Assembly: GCF_018603515.1 (NCBI RefSeq)
Contig: NZ_JACATN010000002.1
Location: 744,001 to 808,000, forward strand
DNA from: Zobellia barbeyronii
GTDB lineage: Bacteria > Bacteroidota > Bacteroidia > Flavobacteriales > Flavobacteriaceae
Direction: 5' to 3'
Length of the DNA: 64,000 nt
Part shown: piece by piece, positions 1 through 9,016 of the stretch
How the letters are laid out: each line of letters begins with the position of its first letter
How positions within the stretch are numbered: position 1 is the stretch's first letter
The notes under the pieces: model-generated
What the model was told of the DNA's origin: nothing
The model's database searches: none
The model's input: the letters and a program-made list of their open reading frames with translations, nothing else
Position numbers and translations under genes: made by a program

Positions 1-202
1 CGCCACCTGCCATATTCAAGGCTAAAATTGCCTGCCGTTGTTCTGCGTTACCCGCAGTATATTGCGTCATTAGATTAGCAGTGGCCAAATCATTAAAAAC
101 CATAATATCAAAACCCAAATGGGCTCGGTACCAATTAAAAACAGCTTTTACGTCTGTAACGCCAATACCTATCTGTTGAATTCCGTTTATGATTTTATGC
201 AT
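1..202 (-). CDS. VOC-family (glyoxalase/bleomycin-resistance fold) protein, partial
   Basis: The reading frame starts at an ATG (complement of 200-202) and runs off the left edge, so only about 67 N-terminal residues are visible. They begin MHKIINGIQQIGIGVTDVKA and continue with a WYRAHLGFD segment. A beta strand (IQQIGIGVTD) followed by a helix ending in FYR.LGF-like residues is the usual opening of a vicinal-oxygen-chelate module. The family holds metal-dependent lyases, dioxygenases and resistance proteins, and the reaction cannot be told from this fragment. It lies 9 bp downstream of the glycosyltransferase gene on the same strand, so the two are probably cotranscribed. Confidence 0.7.
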   Translation of the reverse strand, partial: MHKIINGIQQIGIGVTDVKAVFNWYRAHLGFDIMVFNDLATANLMTQYTAGNAEQRQAILALNMAGG

Positions 203-211
203 GCTAAAAAA

Positions 212-922
212 TTAGGTGTTCTGCTGATAAGGCATTTTGAGAAGTTTGTTATGTATGGATTTCAGTGTTTCCGAAGAAATCCCCATTTTAAATAAAACTA
301 CAAGTAAGAAATTAGAAAGGTTCACGCGCAGGTATGAGTTACTTTCATACTTCCTTGCGGAAACAATCAAATCGTTATTTATAATTTTATAAGGTATTTT
401 GTTTCTTTTCATTCGTTTGAAAAACTCAAAATCCTCCATTAGCGCTTGGTTTTCATCAAATTTTCCAAGATTCTCAAAAGTTTTCTTTTTAATGAAAAGA
501 CACTGGTCTCCTCCTCCTGTGAAAATACCATCCTTAGCTGTAAAGGAAGCATTTATATCCAACCAAAAACTTTCCTTATCAAATCGATACGAGAAAAAAC
601 CAGCCTCGTAATCCTCATTTAAAGTCTTTTCTATATCATTTAGAAAAGAAACAGGTGGTCTCACATCTGCATGCAAAAAGACCAACACGTTACCCAAAGC
701 CATAGATGCCCCCGTATTCATTTGTACAGACCTTCCTTTTCCTTGGCATTTAACGAATTTAACATTAGGTGCCACCTCTAAATTTTCAGAACCATCTGTA
801 CTACCACAAGACAACATAACAAGTACTTCAAAAACTACGCTACTAGCTTCAGAATTAAGCATTGGCAGTAGTTGAGAAAGATTTTGTCTTTCATTGTGCG
901 CAGGAATAATAATAGATATCAT
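212..922 (-). CDS. Family 2 glycosyltransferase (TIGR04283-like)
   Basis: 236 aa with the GT-A opening MISIIIPAHNERQNL at residues 1-15, a degenerate SCGSTDGS segment where nucleotide-sugar binding is expected, and FLHADVRPP (about 82-90), where HAD takes the place of the DxD metal-binding motif. FTGGGDQCLFIKK and MEDFEFFKR follow further on and resemble the acceptor and catalytic regions of GT2 enzymes. The short single-domain form without membrane helices matches the TIGR04283 group, often found near radical-SAM or selenium-domain genes in other bacteria; none is seen here. The acceptor is unknown. The gene probably heads a two-gene operon with the VOC gene. Confidence 0.75.
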   Translation of the reverse strand: MISIIIPAHNERQNLSQLLPMLNSEASSVVFEVLVMLSCGSTDGSENLEVAPNVKFVKCQGKGRSVQMNTGASMALGNVLVFLHADVRPPVSFLNDIEKTLNEDYEAGFFSYRFDKESFWLDINASFTAKDGIFTGGGDQCLFIKKKTFENLGKFDENQALMEDFEFFKRMKRNKIPYKIINNDLIVSARKYESNSYLRVNLSNFLLVVLFKMGISSETLKSIHNKLLKMPYQQNT

Positions 923-1087
923 AGTGTCTTTTAGAAATTCTTCAAGGGATAAATTAAAACTTTAATAAAGTTACCCTTGTCAAACACATCTACGTAACTT
1001 TAAAAGAAAGGTTTCAAAAAAAAATCGACAAAACCTCGGCATGTACTATTACGTATATAGCAATATTACAACTCTAAAGCATAATCC

Positions 1088-1876
1088 ATGAGCGCAATCA
1101 AATATAAATATCCTGTTATTTTATTCCTACTAGTATTATCGATTTTTCCTTCATATGGGCAAATGGCTACTAGTGAAGTTTTGGACCTTAATTCCCTTTC
1201 GGAGAATTTTTTAACACGGGTACGCAACAATCAAGACACCAATGAACTAAGGGCGCAGTTATACAGTACAACACTAGAAGAACTAGAAGTGGGTCTAGAT
1301 ACAGATGAAAAGAAACTTGCCTTTTGGATTAATGTTTACAACGCATATATTCAAGTGGTTTTATCTGAAAACCCTGAAAAATATGATGACCGAGGCACAT
1401 TTTTCAGCTCTGAACAGCTACCTATTGCCGGCAGACTTATTTCTTTTGAAAAAATTGAACACGGTATTATTAGAAAGTCGCAATGGAAACTTGGTCTTGG
1501 TATGATCAGAAAATGGTTCCCAAATAAATTTGAAAGAAAACTAAGAGTAGATAATAGAGAATATCGTGTACATTTTGCCTTAAACTGTGGAGCAAAAGAT
1601 TGTCCTCCAGTGGCCATATATAACGCAGACACTTTAAATGAGCAACTGAATAAAGGTACAGCCGCTTATTTGAGCAAGACATCTACTTATAACAAGGAAA
1701 CCGGAGAAGTATCCGTTACATCATTATTTAGCTGGTTTAGAGGTGATTTTGGATGTAAAAGCGGAGTAAAAGATATTTTAAAGGAATTTGATATCATCCC
1801 AACTACAAAGAACATTGACCTGAACTATAAAAGTTACGATTGGACTTTGGACTTAGATAACTGGATAGACCTTTAG
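1088..1876 (+). CDS. DUF547 domain protein, exported
   Basis: 262 aa with a signal peptide (hydrophobic residues 8-22, ending SYGQ). The DUF547 core is recognisable from AFWINVYNAYIQ (about residues 83-94), HFALNCGAKDCPP (about 163-175) and SLFSWFRGDFG near the C-terminus. The conserved Asn, Cys and His residues suggest a papain-like or transglutaminase-like fold, but no activity is established for the family. The protein should be periplasmic or surface-exposed. It is a single gene that converges on the BamA-like gene with only 9 bp between stop codons. Confidence 0.8.
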   Translation: MSAIKYKYPVILFLLVLSIFPSYGQMATSEVLDLNSLSENFLTRVRNNQDTNELRAQLYSTTLEELEVGLDTDEKKLAFWINVYNAYIQVVLSENPEKYDDRGTFFSSEQLPIAGRLISFEKIEHGIIRKSQWKLGLGMIRKWFPNKFERKLRVDNREYRVHFALNCGAKDCPPVAIYNADTLNEQLNKGTAAYLSKTSTYNKETGEVSVTSLFSWFRGDFGCKSGVKDILKEFDIIPTTKNIDLNYKSYDWTLDLDNWIDL

Positions 1877-1885
1877 ACTCCTTCC

Positions 1886-2986
1886 TTAAAACGCCTCTTT
1901 TATGGTAAAATAGAAATTACCGCCTTCGCTAGACATGCCATAATCTGCACGTATACGAACGCCATCTCTTTTATTAATGATATATCTTAGTCCTACTCCT
2001 GCTGAGTTTTTATAAGCGGAAGATGATAGACTTTTAAAAGCCGGAGCAACCGTACCTGAAGAACCAAAAACAGCTCCTCCAAATCTACCTGCAATAGGAA
2101 ATCTATATTCTAGCGCCATACTTAACTCAGAATTATCTTGAAATCTTCTATTATTAATACCTCTAGTTCTATCAGAACCCAAGTAAAACAAATCATAAAA
2201 CGGCGTACTCTTACTACTGCTACCTAAAAACAAATTGGCAGCAATTACCTGCTTTTTCCCTACTTTTTGATAAAAGCGGTTATCCAATTCAAATTTTGAA
2301 TACTCAAAGCTAGACCCTAGAATTTTGCTAGAGGTAAATACATTAGCTTGAATATAAAATCCTTTAGTTGGAAAAAAGATATTATCTCTGGTGTCATAGA
2401 ATGCTTGTAACCCTATATTAGATACAGTTCCATCCTGCTTTCCTGGTACATCCGAAGCTTCTAAAATTCCACCTTCTTCAATTTTTAAACTACTAAAATT
2501 GTCAAACTCATACCCCAGCCCTAAGTAAAGGTTGGGCCACACTTCGCGCATTAAAGCCAAACGTGCTCTAGGAAAAGTTACTTCATATACTTCTTCATCT
2601 TCCTCTTTGCTATCTATTCCTACACCAAAAAAGTTATAGAAATACTTATAAAAACCAAGCTCTCCCAACAAGCGCCATTTTTCATCATCCTTATAAAACT
2701 CAAAAGGCATGTAAACTAAAATTTGACTTTTTGTGGTATAACTAACTCCTAATTGTAATGAGGAAGGCCTTGTCTCTCTTTTTTCATTCTTCAGCCAAAA
2801 GTTAGCAATACCGATACCTCCAAAGCCAAAAGCTGTTTCGGGTGTGTAGAAAGCTACAGGAAAAGCAGAAATTTTTAAATCCTTTACAATGGAGTCTTGA
2901 CTAGTTTGCTTTTGCTCTTGAGCCATAATGGAACTCATGCAAAAGCATAGTAGAAATAATGGTATAATTCTCTTTGAGTTGGTCAT
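1886..2986 (-). CDS. BamA/TamA-family outer-membrane beta-barrel protein
   Basis: 366 aa. A cleavable signal peptide (about residues 1-22, ending IMAQ) precedes a barrel-sized domain rich in alternating aromatic and polar strands. GLQAFYDTRDNIFFPTKGFY (about 190-210) matches the surface-antigen (Omp85 barrel) signature D.RD..FPtkG, and the C-terminus ends in phenylalanine (KEAF), as expected for BAM substrates. No POTRA domains fit before the barrel, so this is a short accessory member rather than the essential BamA. It is divergent from the RND exporter, with 95 bp between the two start codons. Confidence 0.75.
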   Translation of the reverse strand: MTNSKRIIPLFLLCFCMSSIMAQEQKQTSQDSIVKDLKISAFPVAFYTPETAFGFGGIGIANFWLKNEKRETRPSSLQLGVSYTTKSQILVYMPFEFYKDDEKWRLLGELGFYKYFYNFFGVGIDSKEEDEEVYEVTFPRARLALMREVWPNLYLGLGYEFDNFSSLKIEEGGILEASDVPGKQDGTVSNIGLQAFYDTRDNIFFPTKGFYIQANVFTSSKILGSSFEYSKFELDNRFYQKVGKKQVIAANLFLGSSSKSTPFYDLFYLGSDRTRGINNRRFQDNSELSMALEYRFPIAGRFGGAVFGSSGTVAPAFKSLSSSAYKNSAGVGLRYIINKRDGVRIRADYGMSSEGGNFYFTIKEAF

Positions 2987-3081
2987 TCTTTTTTTAAGGA
3001 TACCTTAAGTTTTTAAAAAGTAATTGATAATCGTTTATGATGGGGTAATTTAGCACCGTATTTGAAGAACCGATATTCCAT

Positions 3082-5325
3082 ATGCATAAAATATTTGCTT
3101 TAAAGAAAACCGTACTGATAATTTTTGGTGTACTAAGTGTATTGGCGGTAATGTCCTTGGGGAATTTGAAGTTCTCTTTTGATTTTAGTCAGTTTTTTCC
3201 AGAAGGAGACCCTGATCTTGTGTTTTACAACCAGTTTATTGAAGAATTTGGTACAGATGATAACTTTCTGCTCATTGCCGTAGAGAATGATTCCACTGTT
3301 TTTAATCAAGATTTTTTGCAACGGTTTGATGCGCTTTCCAAAGAAGCACGGGAGCTTCCATTTGTAACCGAATCACAATCGCTTACAACGCTTTTCTACC
3401 CATTAAAAACCTCGTTTGGTTACACCAAGCTTCCTATTATACACCTTAAAGATTCCACTAAGTACACGTCTGACCTTAATAAAATAAGAGAAGACAATCT
3501 ATACGTAAATGCATTAATAGATGAAAAAGCTACGTCCTTGGTCCTTGCCCTAGAGACAGAAAACAAATTAGATTACGCGCAAAGCATTATTCTATTGACC
3601 AAGGTTAGGGCGCTACTAGAAAAACACAATTTAAAAAACCACCACTTATTAGGACGCTCCTATTTCTATGAAGCTATAGTGGCGATGCAGAAGCACGAAG
3701 TTATAGTAAGTAGCATTGCTTCTATTCTGCTCATATTTATTGTGCTGTTATTAATTTACCGCAGAATACTAATTGTTCTAATTGCTCTATTTTCTATAAC
3801 GATAGCACTTTTACTCTTTTTAGGACTACTGTCCGTATTAGGAAAGGAACTGAACGCAATGGCCGCCTTCTACCCTATTTTAATGCTCATTGTGGGTACT
3901 TCTGACGTAATCCATATTGTAGATGATTATTTGAGTAAACTTAAGACTGGGCTAACCAAAGAGAACGCCCTTTTGTCTACATTAAAAGAGGTTGGAACCT
4001 CAACATTATTGACCTCGGTAACTACCGCAATAGGATTTGCCTCTCTTTTAACCTCAAAATCCAGTAGTATAAGTGATTTTGGTATGAATGCAGCTTTAGG
4101 GGTTTTAACAGCATTTATTACGGTAATTTTCTTGACCAGTGCGCTCATACTGCTTCCAAAGAAAGAGCAATTATTACCAAAAAAAGAAGTATCAACAAAA
4201 TGGCCTAAGCTACTGTCCGGTATAAATAATTACACAAAGAAAAGACACAAACCCATTCTATATATTAGTTTAATATTCACTTTTGCCTGTGCTTACGGAA
4301 CCACATTAATTGACACCAACTACCAAATAAAAGAGAGCTTACCAACCAACAGCCCAATTGCAACCGATTTTAAATTCTTTCAAGATAGCTACTCAGGTTT
4401 CAGACCGTTGGAAGTTGCTGTAATGACCCAAGGCACCAGTAAAATATCTGATTTTGAAGTGATTAAACAAATAGAACTTGCTGAAAATCAATTAAGAACG
4501 GAGTCGCCTATAAGAAATATCCAATCCGTTTCTACATTGTACAAAGCCCTGAACAAAGCTCACAACTTAAATAAAACGGATTATTTTACGCTACCAAAAG
4601 ACAATAAGACTTTTGAGCTTTACCAAGATGATATTAAAAAAATGGCTCGCAAACAGTATGGGAAATTCGTAAATAAAAACGAAACAAAATCTCGCATAAG
4701 AGCTAGGGTATTGGATGTTGGTACAGATACCTTGAACCAACTTTACAAAAGGTTTGATAATTTTACCTCCACACAAACAGACTCCTCTCAGGTAAAATTC
4801 AAATTAACGGGAAGCGGTGTTCTTTTAGACAAAAACGCCTATTATATTCAGGAAAGTTTAATAACAGGGCTTTTAGCCGGATTATTAATGGTTGCACTTA
4901 TTATGGCGCTACTTTTTAAGAACTTAAAACTACTCTTGATTTCTTTACTTCCAAACTTAGTTCCACTTCTATTTGCCGGAGCTCTGTTGGGCTATTTAAA
5001 TATTCCACTAGAATCTACTATTTCCGTTGTTTTTGCTATTGTATTTGGTATTGCGGTAGATGATACCATTCACTTTTTGGGAAGATATAAACTGTGTAGG
5101 GATAAAGGATTGAATAAAGAGGCTGCCCTTGAAATTACTTTTGCGGAGACCGGTAGAGCACTGATAATAACAACTATGACGCTCTTCTTTGGCTTTTTAA
5201 TTCTGCTCTTATCTACCCACGCACCAAGCGTAACCATTGGTCTATTGGTAAGTGTAACCCTTTTAACAGCTTTGGTATTAGACCTGCTCTTATTGCCTGT
5301 CTTAATCCGCTCGTGGTTAAAATAG
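3082..5325 (+). CDS. RND-superfamily MMPL-type exporter
   Basis: 747 aa in the duplicated RND layout: an N-terminal helix, a periplasmic loop (about residues 35-200), a block of five helices with GTSDVIHIVDDYL (about 272-284), then a second helix, a second periplasmic loop (about 405-590) and a second five-helix block containing FGIAVDDTIHFLGRYK. The two D-containing motifs in the middle helices are the proton-relay positions of MMPL/HpnN-like transporters. Members export lipids, hopanoids or hydrophobic compounds; the substrate here is unknown. At about 750 aa it is shorter than drug-type AcrB pumps (about 1,040 aa), and no membrane-fusion partner lies nearby. Confidence 0.85.
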   Translation: MHKIFALKKTVLIIFGVLSVLAVMSLGNLKFSFDFSQFFPEGDPDLVFYNQFIEEFGTDDNFLLIAVENDSTVFNQDFLQRFDALSKEARELPFVTESQSLTTLFYPLKTSFGYTKLPIIHLKDSTKYTSDLNKIREDNLYVNALIDEKATSLVLALETENKLDYAQSIILLTKVRALLEKHNLKNHHLLGRSYFYEAIVAMQKHEVIVSSIASILLIFIVLLLIYRRILIVLIALFSITIALLLFLGLLSVLGKELNAMAAFYPILMLIVGTSDVIHIVDDYLSKLKTGLTKENALLSTLKEVGTSTLLTSVTTAIGFASLLTSKSSSISDFGMNAALGVLTAFITVIFLTSALILLPKKEQLLPKKEVSTKWPKLLSGINNYTKKRHKPILYISLIFTFACAYGTTLIDTNYQIKESLPTNSPIATDFKFFQDSYSGFRPLEVAVMTQGTSKISDFEVIKQIELAENQLRTESPIRNIQSVSTLYKALNKAHNLNKTDYFTLPKDNKTFELYQDDIKKMARKQYGKFVNKNETKSRIRARVLDVGTDTLNQLYKRFDNFTSTQTDSSQVKFKLTGSGVLLDKNAYYIQESLITGLLAGLLMVALIMALLFKNLKLLLISLLPNLVPLLFAGALLGYLNIPLESTISVVFAIVFGIAVDDTIHFLGRYKLCRDKGLNKEAALEITFAETGRALIITTMTLFFGFLILLLSTHAPSVTIGLLVSVTLLTALVLDLLLLPVLIRSWLK

Positions 5326-5849
5326 AAGTGTAAGATTGAACATAAGTTTATATCTACAAGAATTTAATGTGTAGACAAAACCTTCAATACAATACAAGAC
5401 GAATTTAATAGCAGTAAGCGTATTAGCAACTCACTGTTATAATTCTTAAATAAAAAATGAAATTTATTATTTTTCGGCCTTGAGGAATTTCCTGAGTTCT
5501 TTACGAGCTACTATAATTCTGTACAATACAATAGACATAAATGAAAGCCAAGCGAAGAAAAGGAGGTACTCCATAATGATACTGGTTTTGGGGACTATTT
5601 CGGTTAAATTACTCTTATTCAAGATATTATTAGAATACCATAGAATAGCACATACTTAATTTGGAAGATAAACATAGTAATTACTTTCGTAATTTCCTAC
5701 ACTAAAGTTAAAAAAAACACAAATAATTTGCTTTTTTCGTCAAGAGGGGCTCTAGTTTCAGATTTAGATCCTTTTGAAAACCACTCCTACCCAAGACCTA
5801 AATCATTATCAGGCTATTATGTATAGAAACTTAAACCTCATCTTTATAT
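5326..5849. other. 524-bp AT-rich intergenic region with one candidate micro-gene
   Basis: The only open frame that looks protein-like is the 35-codon minus-strand ORF at 5467-5574, listed separately. The rest is AT-rich with no strong hairpin terminator and no tRNA-like fold that I can see. The 5575-5849 part lies downstream of the TPR gene's stop. Confidence 0.4.
5467..5574 (-). CDS. Candidate 35-aa single-pass membrane protein
   Basis: The frame starts at the ATG complementary to 5572-5574 and ends with two consecutive TAA codons. It encodes MEYLLFFAWLSFMSIVLYRI followed by a basic tail ending KAEK. One hydrophobic helix followed by a positively charged cytoplasmic tail is the shape of small accessory membrane subunits. 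No clear Shine-Dalgarno is present, which is usual for Bacteroidota. It is too short to assign to a family and could be a chance ORF, but its composition is unlike the surrounding non-coding DNA. Confidence 0.4.
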   Translation of the reverse strand: MEYLLFFAWLSFMSIVLYRIIVARKELRKFLKAEK

Positions 5850-7127
5850 CTATAACTTAGAAATACTCTTCGTAGAAGAAGGCCCTAACTCATAAACCGC
5901 CTCAAACAACTCTGTTTTAATAGCTTGAGCCTTCTCAACATGTCCTGTTGCTTTATAAATTTCAGCAGCATAGACTAGCACAGCTGGCTCAAAAGTTTTT
6001 CCTTCAATATGCTTCTGAACAATTTCTAGAGCCTTCTCTTTATCACCTTTTTTGAAGTGACTATAGGCCAATAAGCTATATGATTCTGGAGTAGGTCTAT
6101 TTCCCACTTCTTTTCTAGATAATTTTAACGCCTTATCAAACTGGTCCGTTCTATCTAAATACAAAGAAACGTTATAAGCGTTATACATATCTCCATAAGC
6201 AGGATTTCTAACCATTTTAAAATAGGTGTCAAAATTGGAGAGACTTTTTAAATCATCACCCATAAAATCTGCAATTTCAGCCTTAAGCAAATAATAATCC
6301 GGTGCTTTATAGTTCTTAGTTACGGAATCAAGAATACGCATTGCCTCATCTGCTTTCTTTTCGTGAGAGAAAACTATCCAAGCTATTCCTTTCTTTGCAT
6401 AGGCATTACCAGGGTCCAGCGCTAATGCTTTTAAATAATGCTGATAAGAATCTTCAATTCTCCCTGCATGTCCGTAATAATCAGCAAGATTCGTGTAAGC
6501 CCACAATCTTAGCCCTTTATCTTTTGCATCTTCAGCTTTTTCCTTTGCCTTTTCCATAAACCTGATGGTAGTATCCAAATCACCTTTGTGGTCATTCCAT
6601 TTAGATAATCGAATTAAATATGCAAAATCATTCATATTCTTTAAACTATCCAAATATTTCTGCGCTACATCATAATTGCCCAATTCCATATTCACATCAA
6701 ACATAAGCCCCATGGTTTGATCAACACCACTCTTTATTGTACGTGCAGAATCCGCAAGTTGCGCAGCTTCCCTAAAACGGTGTTGTGAAATATAATTTCT
6801 TGCCAAAGCCCTATAATAACTAGCCTGCCCAATAGCAGCGATATTTACCGCCTTCTCTAAAACTTGCTCTGCCTTTTTTAAATATTGAATATCACCCGTA
6901 TTCTGAAAATAGCGGTTATACTCCCCTCCTACGATACCAAAACTCATTAGCTGAGAACTATCTGGTAATATCTTGTTATTCCAAAGTTCAAAATATTTTG
7001 AAGTAGTCTTTGAAGGACTTGATGCCAAGTACTTATTATAATCATCCTTATTGGTCAAGAGGTTTTCAGTCTCTGTTTTGCATGAGGAAAGAAAAAGCAA
7101 CACAATGCACATGGAAAGATATTTCAT
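5850..7127 (-). CDS. TPR-repeat lipoprotein
   Basis: 425 aa from the ATG at 7127. The frame is open further upstream, but that start would place 29 non-signal residues, partly encoded by the upstream hairpin, before the lipoprotein signal, so I reject it. The signal MKYLSMCIVLLFLSSC gives a lipobox Cys at residue 16. The remainder is helical and built of TPR-like pairs, for example AQKYLDSLKNMNDFAYLIRL, AYTNLADYYGHAGRIEDSYQ and AYSHFKKGDKEKALEIVQKH. It is probably a scaffold in the periplasm or outer membrane. It lies 98 bp downstream of the DUF4331 pair on the same strand, with a terminator hairpin in between. Confidence 0.85.
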   Translation of the reverse strand: MKYLSMCIVLLFLSSCKTETENLLTNKDDYNKYLASSPSKTTSKYFELWNNKILPDSSQLMSFGIVGGEYNRYFQNTGDIQYLKKAEQVLEKAVNIAAIGQASYYRALARNYISQHRFREAAQLADSARTIKSGVDQTMGLMFDVNMELGNYDVAQKYLDSLKNMNDFAYLIRLSKWNDHKGDLDTTIRFMEKAKEKAEDAKDKGLRLWAYTNLADYYGHAGRIEDSYQHYLKALALDPGNAYAKKGIAWIVFSHEKKADEAMRILDSVTKNYKAPDYYLLKAEIADFMGDDLKSLSNFDTYFKMVRNPAYGDMYNAYNVSLYLDRTDQFDKALKLSRKEVGNRPTPESYSLLAYSHFKKGDKEKALEIVQKHIEGKTFEPAVLVYAAEIYKATGHVEKAQAIKTELFEAVYELGPSSTKSISKL

Positions 7128-7166
7128 ACTTGGATTTTTATGGTTTGATATTGAATTTGATTTGAT

Positions 7167-7198
7167 AAAAAGGGGAGGATGTAAATACCATCCTCCCC
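7167..7198 (-). terminator. Intrinsic terminator between the DUF4331 pair and the TPR gene
   Basis: On the minus strand a perfect 10-bp stem (GGGGAGGATG / CATCCTCCCC, 7-nt loop) is followed directly by TTTTT. It lies 28 bp after the stop of the second DUF4331-part gene and 40 bp before the TPR start, so it would end or attenuate transcription before the TPR gene. Confidence 0.8.
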
Positions 7199-7225
7199 AC
7201 CCCTTCTTTTTCATAGACTTACGTC

Positions 7226-8017
7226 TTATTCAGGAGACCCCAAATACGGGAATGTATCTGTTGGATTTGCAGTAATGGCAACACCATCCGAAACCAATCT
7301 TGGAAAAGTCCCTACACCTTCTACTTCTTGACCATTGAAACGTGCTCCATCGCCTCCTCCAAAAAGAAGGATTAAAGAAACATCAATAACATCGTCTTGT
7401 GGTGTTCTTCCCGTAAAACCAATAGCGCCTTCAAAATTAGGTGCACCGCTACCTCCGTTAAAATAAGTAGTTGGTAAATCCGGAGCTACTTCTAAAACAT
7501 CGTTCGCTAAAACTGTAGTTAAGACCTCTGCACTAACAATATTATCCGTGAAACCATCCTTATCTGGACCATTAAGAATATCTCCTAAAATATTAGGCTG
7601 ATAATTAACATCTTCTGGATCAAGGCCTAATAACTCTGCATACACATCATGCAAACCTTCCAATCTATTTTCAAAATCTTTTTGATAAAATTCTGCTATA
7701 GTAGACGGCACCGCTTGGTTGTAAGGATCCTTGAAGTCAGGAATACTCAATACTGTATTGATACCTGGTCTTCCCATAAAATCTACCTGGGCATACGTAC
7801 CTGAGAAATCTGGAGGTGTAACCATCATTTCTCCACCACCTTCTTCGCATGGTGCGCAAGAAGTACCACCGCAATCAACTCCCGTTTCTGTACCGTTCAT
7901 AATACCATCTGTACAACTGGTTTCTACCATTTCTAAAGCGTCATCATCATCACAGGCAACAAACATAGTAGCTGCGCAAAGCGATAAGAACATGTATTTT
8001 ATAGTATGTATTTTCAT
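7226..8017 (-). CDS. Lipoprotein with Cys-rich linker and C-terminal part of a DUF4331 domain
   Basis: 263 aa. The signal ends FVACDDDD, giving a lipobox Cys and an acidic +2 residue typical of surface lipoproteins in this phylum. Residues about 34-58 hold a cysteine-rich motif (CTDGIMNGTETGVDCGG, then CAPC) that recurs as a linker in secreted proteins of several phyla. After it, GRPGINTVLSIPDFKDPYNQ, RTPQDDVIDVSLILLFGG and TFPYLGSP match what I recall as the C-terminal third of DUF4331 proteins. The N-terminal part is in the gene 25 bp upstream. Function unknown; a two-chain complex is inferred. Confidence 0.7.
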   Translation of the reverse strand: MKIHTIKYMFLSLCAATMFVACDDDDALEMVETSCTDGIMNGTETGVDCGGTSCAPCEEGGGEMMVTPPDFSGTYAQVDFMGRPGINTVLSIPDFKDPYNQAVPSTIAEFYQKDFENRLEGLHDVYAELLGLDPEDVNYQPNILGDILNGPDKDGFTDNIVSAEVLTTVLANDVLEVAPDLPTTYFNGGSGAPNFEGAIGFTGRTPQDDVIDVSLILLFGGGDGARFNGQEVEGVGTFPRLVSDGVAITANPTDTFPYLGSPE

Positions 8018-8042
8018 TATTTTTTAATTTTAAGATTAGTTA

Positions 8043-8723
8043 TTATTGTTTTCTATTGGTAGTTACCCAAGTCTTGTACACTTTTAAGCCTAGAACGTTC
8101 GTACCAGTAGTTTCTCCCAAAATGCTATTTGGAATTTCTAATACTAAGGCCATAGTATTGGCTCCGTCAAAAGTATCTACAGCTTCACCTGCAGGTAAGA
8201 ATCCTTCCGGTGCAGCACCACCAATAACCTTATTGAACTGTCCAAAGTCAAAAAAGAAAGCATCTTGTCTTGGTCCGGCAAAAAGAGAAATACCAGATTC
8301 CGTTGTTGTAGTTAAAGCACTTTCTGTAGATATTGCAACTTGCCCTAGTGGCGAACCGATCATTACCTCACTACTCTTACCTGTTGTACTAGGAATAGCT
8401 GGGCCAAAGAAATACATAGTATCTTTTCTAGGAATAGCCTGAATAACCAAATCTTCAATTAAATCGTTATTGGTGTCAATATTAATCTCAGTTAATACAT
8501 TCTCGTCAAACGTCCCGTAAGCTAAATCCTCAAGTACATTTGTTTGCAGGTCTACTATAAACACGGTGTTATCTGGATTAGAAGGCGATTCAAATCCGTA
8601 GAAATCAGCAATGTCAGCTGTATTTCCTGTAGTACCTGGCGCATCAATATGATCCGCTGCTACTAAAACCGCACCAACTACGGCCAGGATTCCCATGCCG
8701 AATAAAAGTTTTGTCTTTTTCAT
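8043..8723 (-). CDS. DUF4331 protein (N-terminal part), exported
   Basis: 226 aa with a signal-like N-terminus (MKKTKLLFGMGILAVVGAVL) followed immediately by DHIDAPGTTGNTADIADFYG, the diagnostic opening of DUF4331 proteins. Also visible are EINIDTNNDLIEDLVIQ, GPRQDAFFFDFGQF and a MALVLEIPNSIL segment. The protein ends near KVYKTWVTT, where full-length family members continue into the R.G.P.vN and DDV.D regions; those are encoded by the next gene. The function of the family is unknown, and members are secreted. It heads the minus-strand cluster with the lipoprotein and TPR genes. The next gene starts 25 bp downstream. Confidence 0.8.
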   Translation of the reverse strand: MKKTKLLFGMGILAVVGAVLVAADHIDAPGTTGNTADIADFYGFESPSNPDNTVFIVDLQTNVLEDLAYGTFDENVLTEINIDTNNDLIEDLVIQAIPRKDTMYFFGPAIPSTTGKSSEVMIGSPLGQVAISTESALTTTTESGISLFAGPRQDAFFFDFGQFNKVIGGAAPEGFLPAGEAVDTFDGANTMALVLEIPNSILGETTGTNVLGLKVYKTWVTTNRKQ

Positions 8724-9016
8724 TTTAAAGTTTTTAATGATTATTAATTCACCCCTACTTACGGGGCTTTAGTTGGGGGGTTTGGTTTTAAACGTTAAAA
8801 CAATGTTAAAATCAAAAAGAAGCCTTCTCTAGCTTCACGTACACACTTGTATAGTCTTAAACAAAAATTAAAGCACTCATTATTAAATAAGTGACAATAA
8901 TGAACACTATAAATTCTAACCTTTTTAAAAATGAGCTCTTAAATAGGATTCTACTGTGTATGCAGTTTTCGTTTGCTCATTTTAGCGTAATTTGGCGCTT
9001 CAATAACCATTACCCT

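Noticed and set aside
8891-9016. GTG start extending the LETM1-like protein by 42 residues
   Set aside because: The extra residues have no domain character and the MNPSASGW start is typical of homologues.
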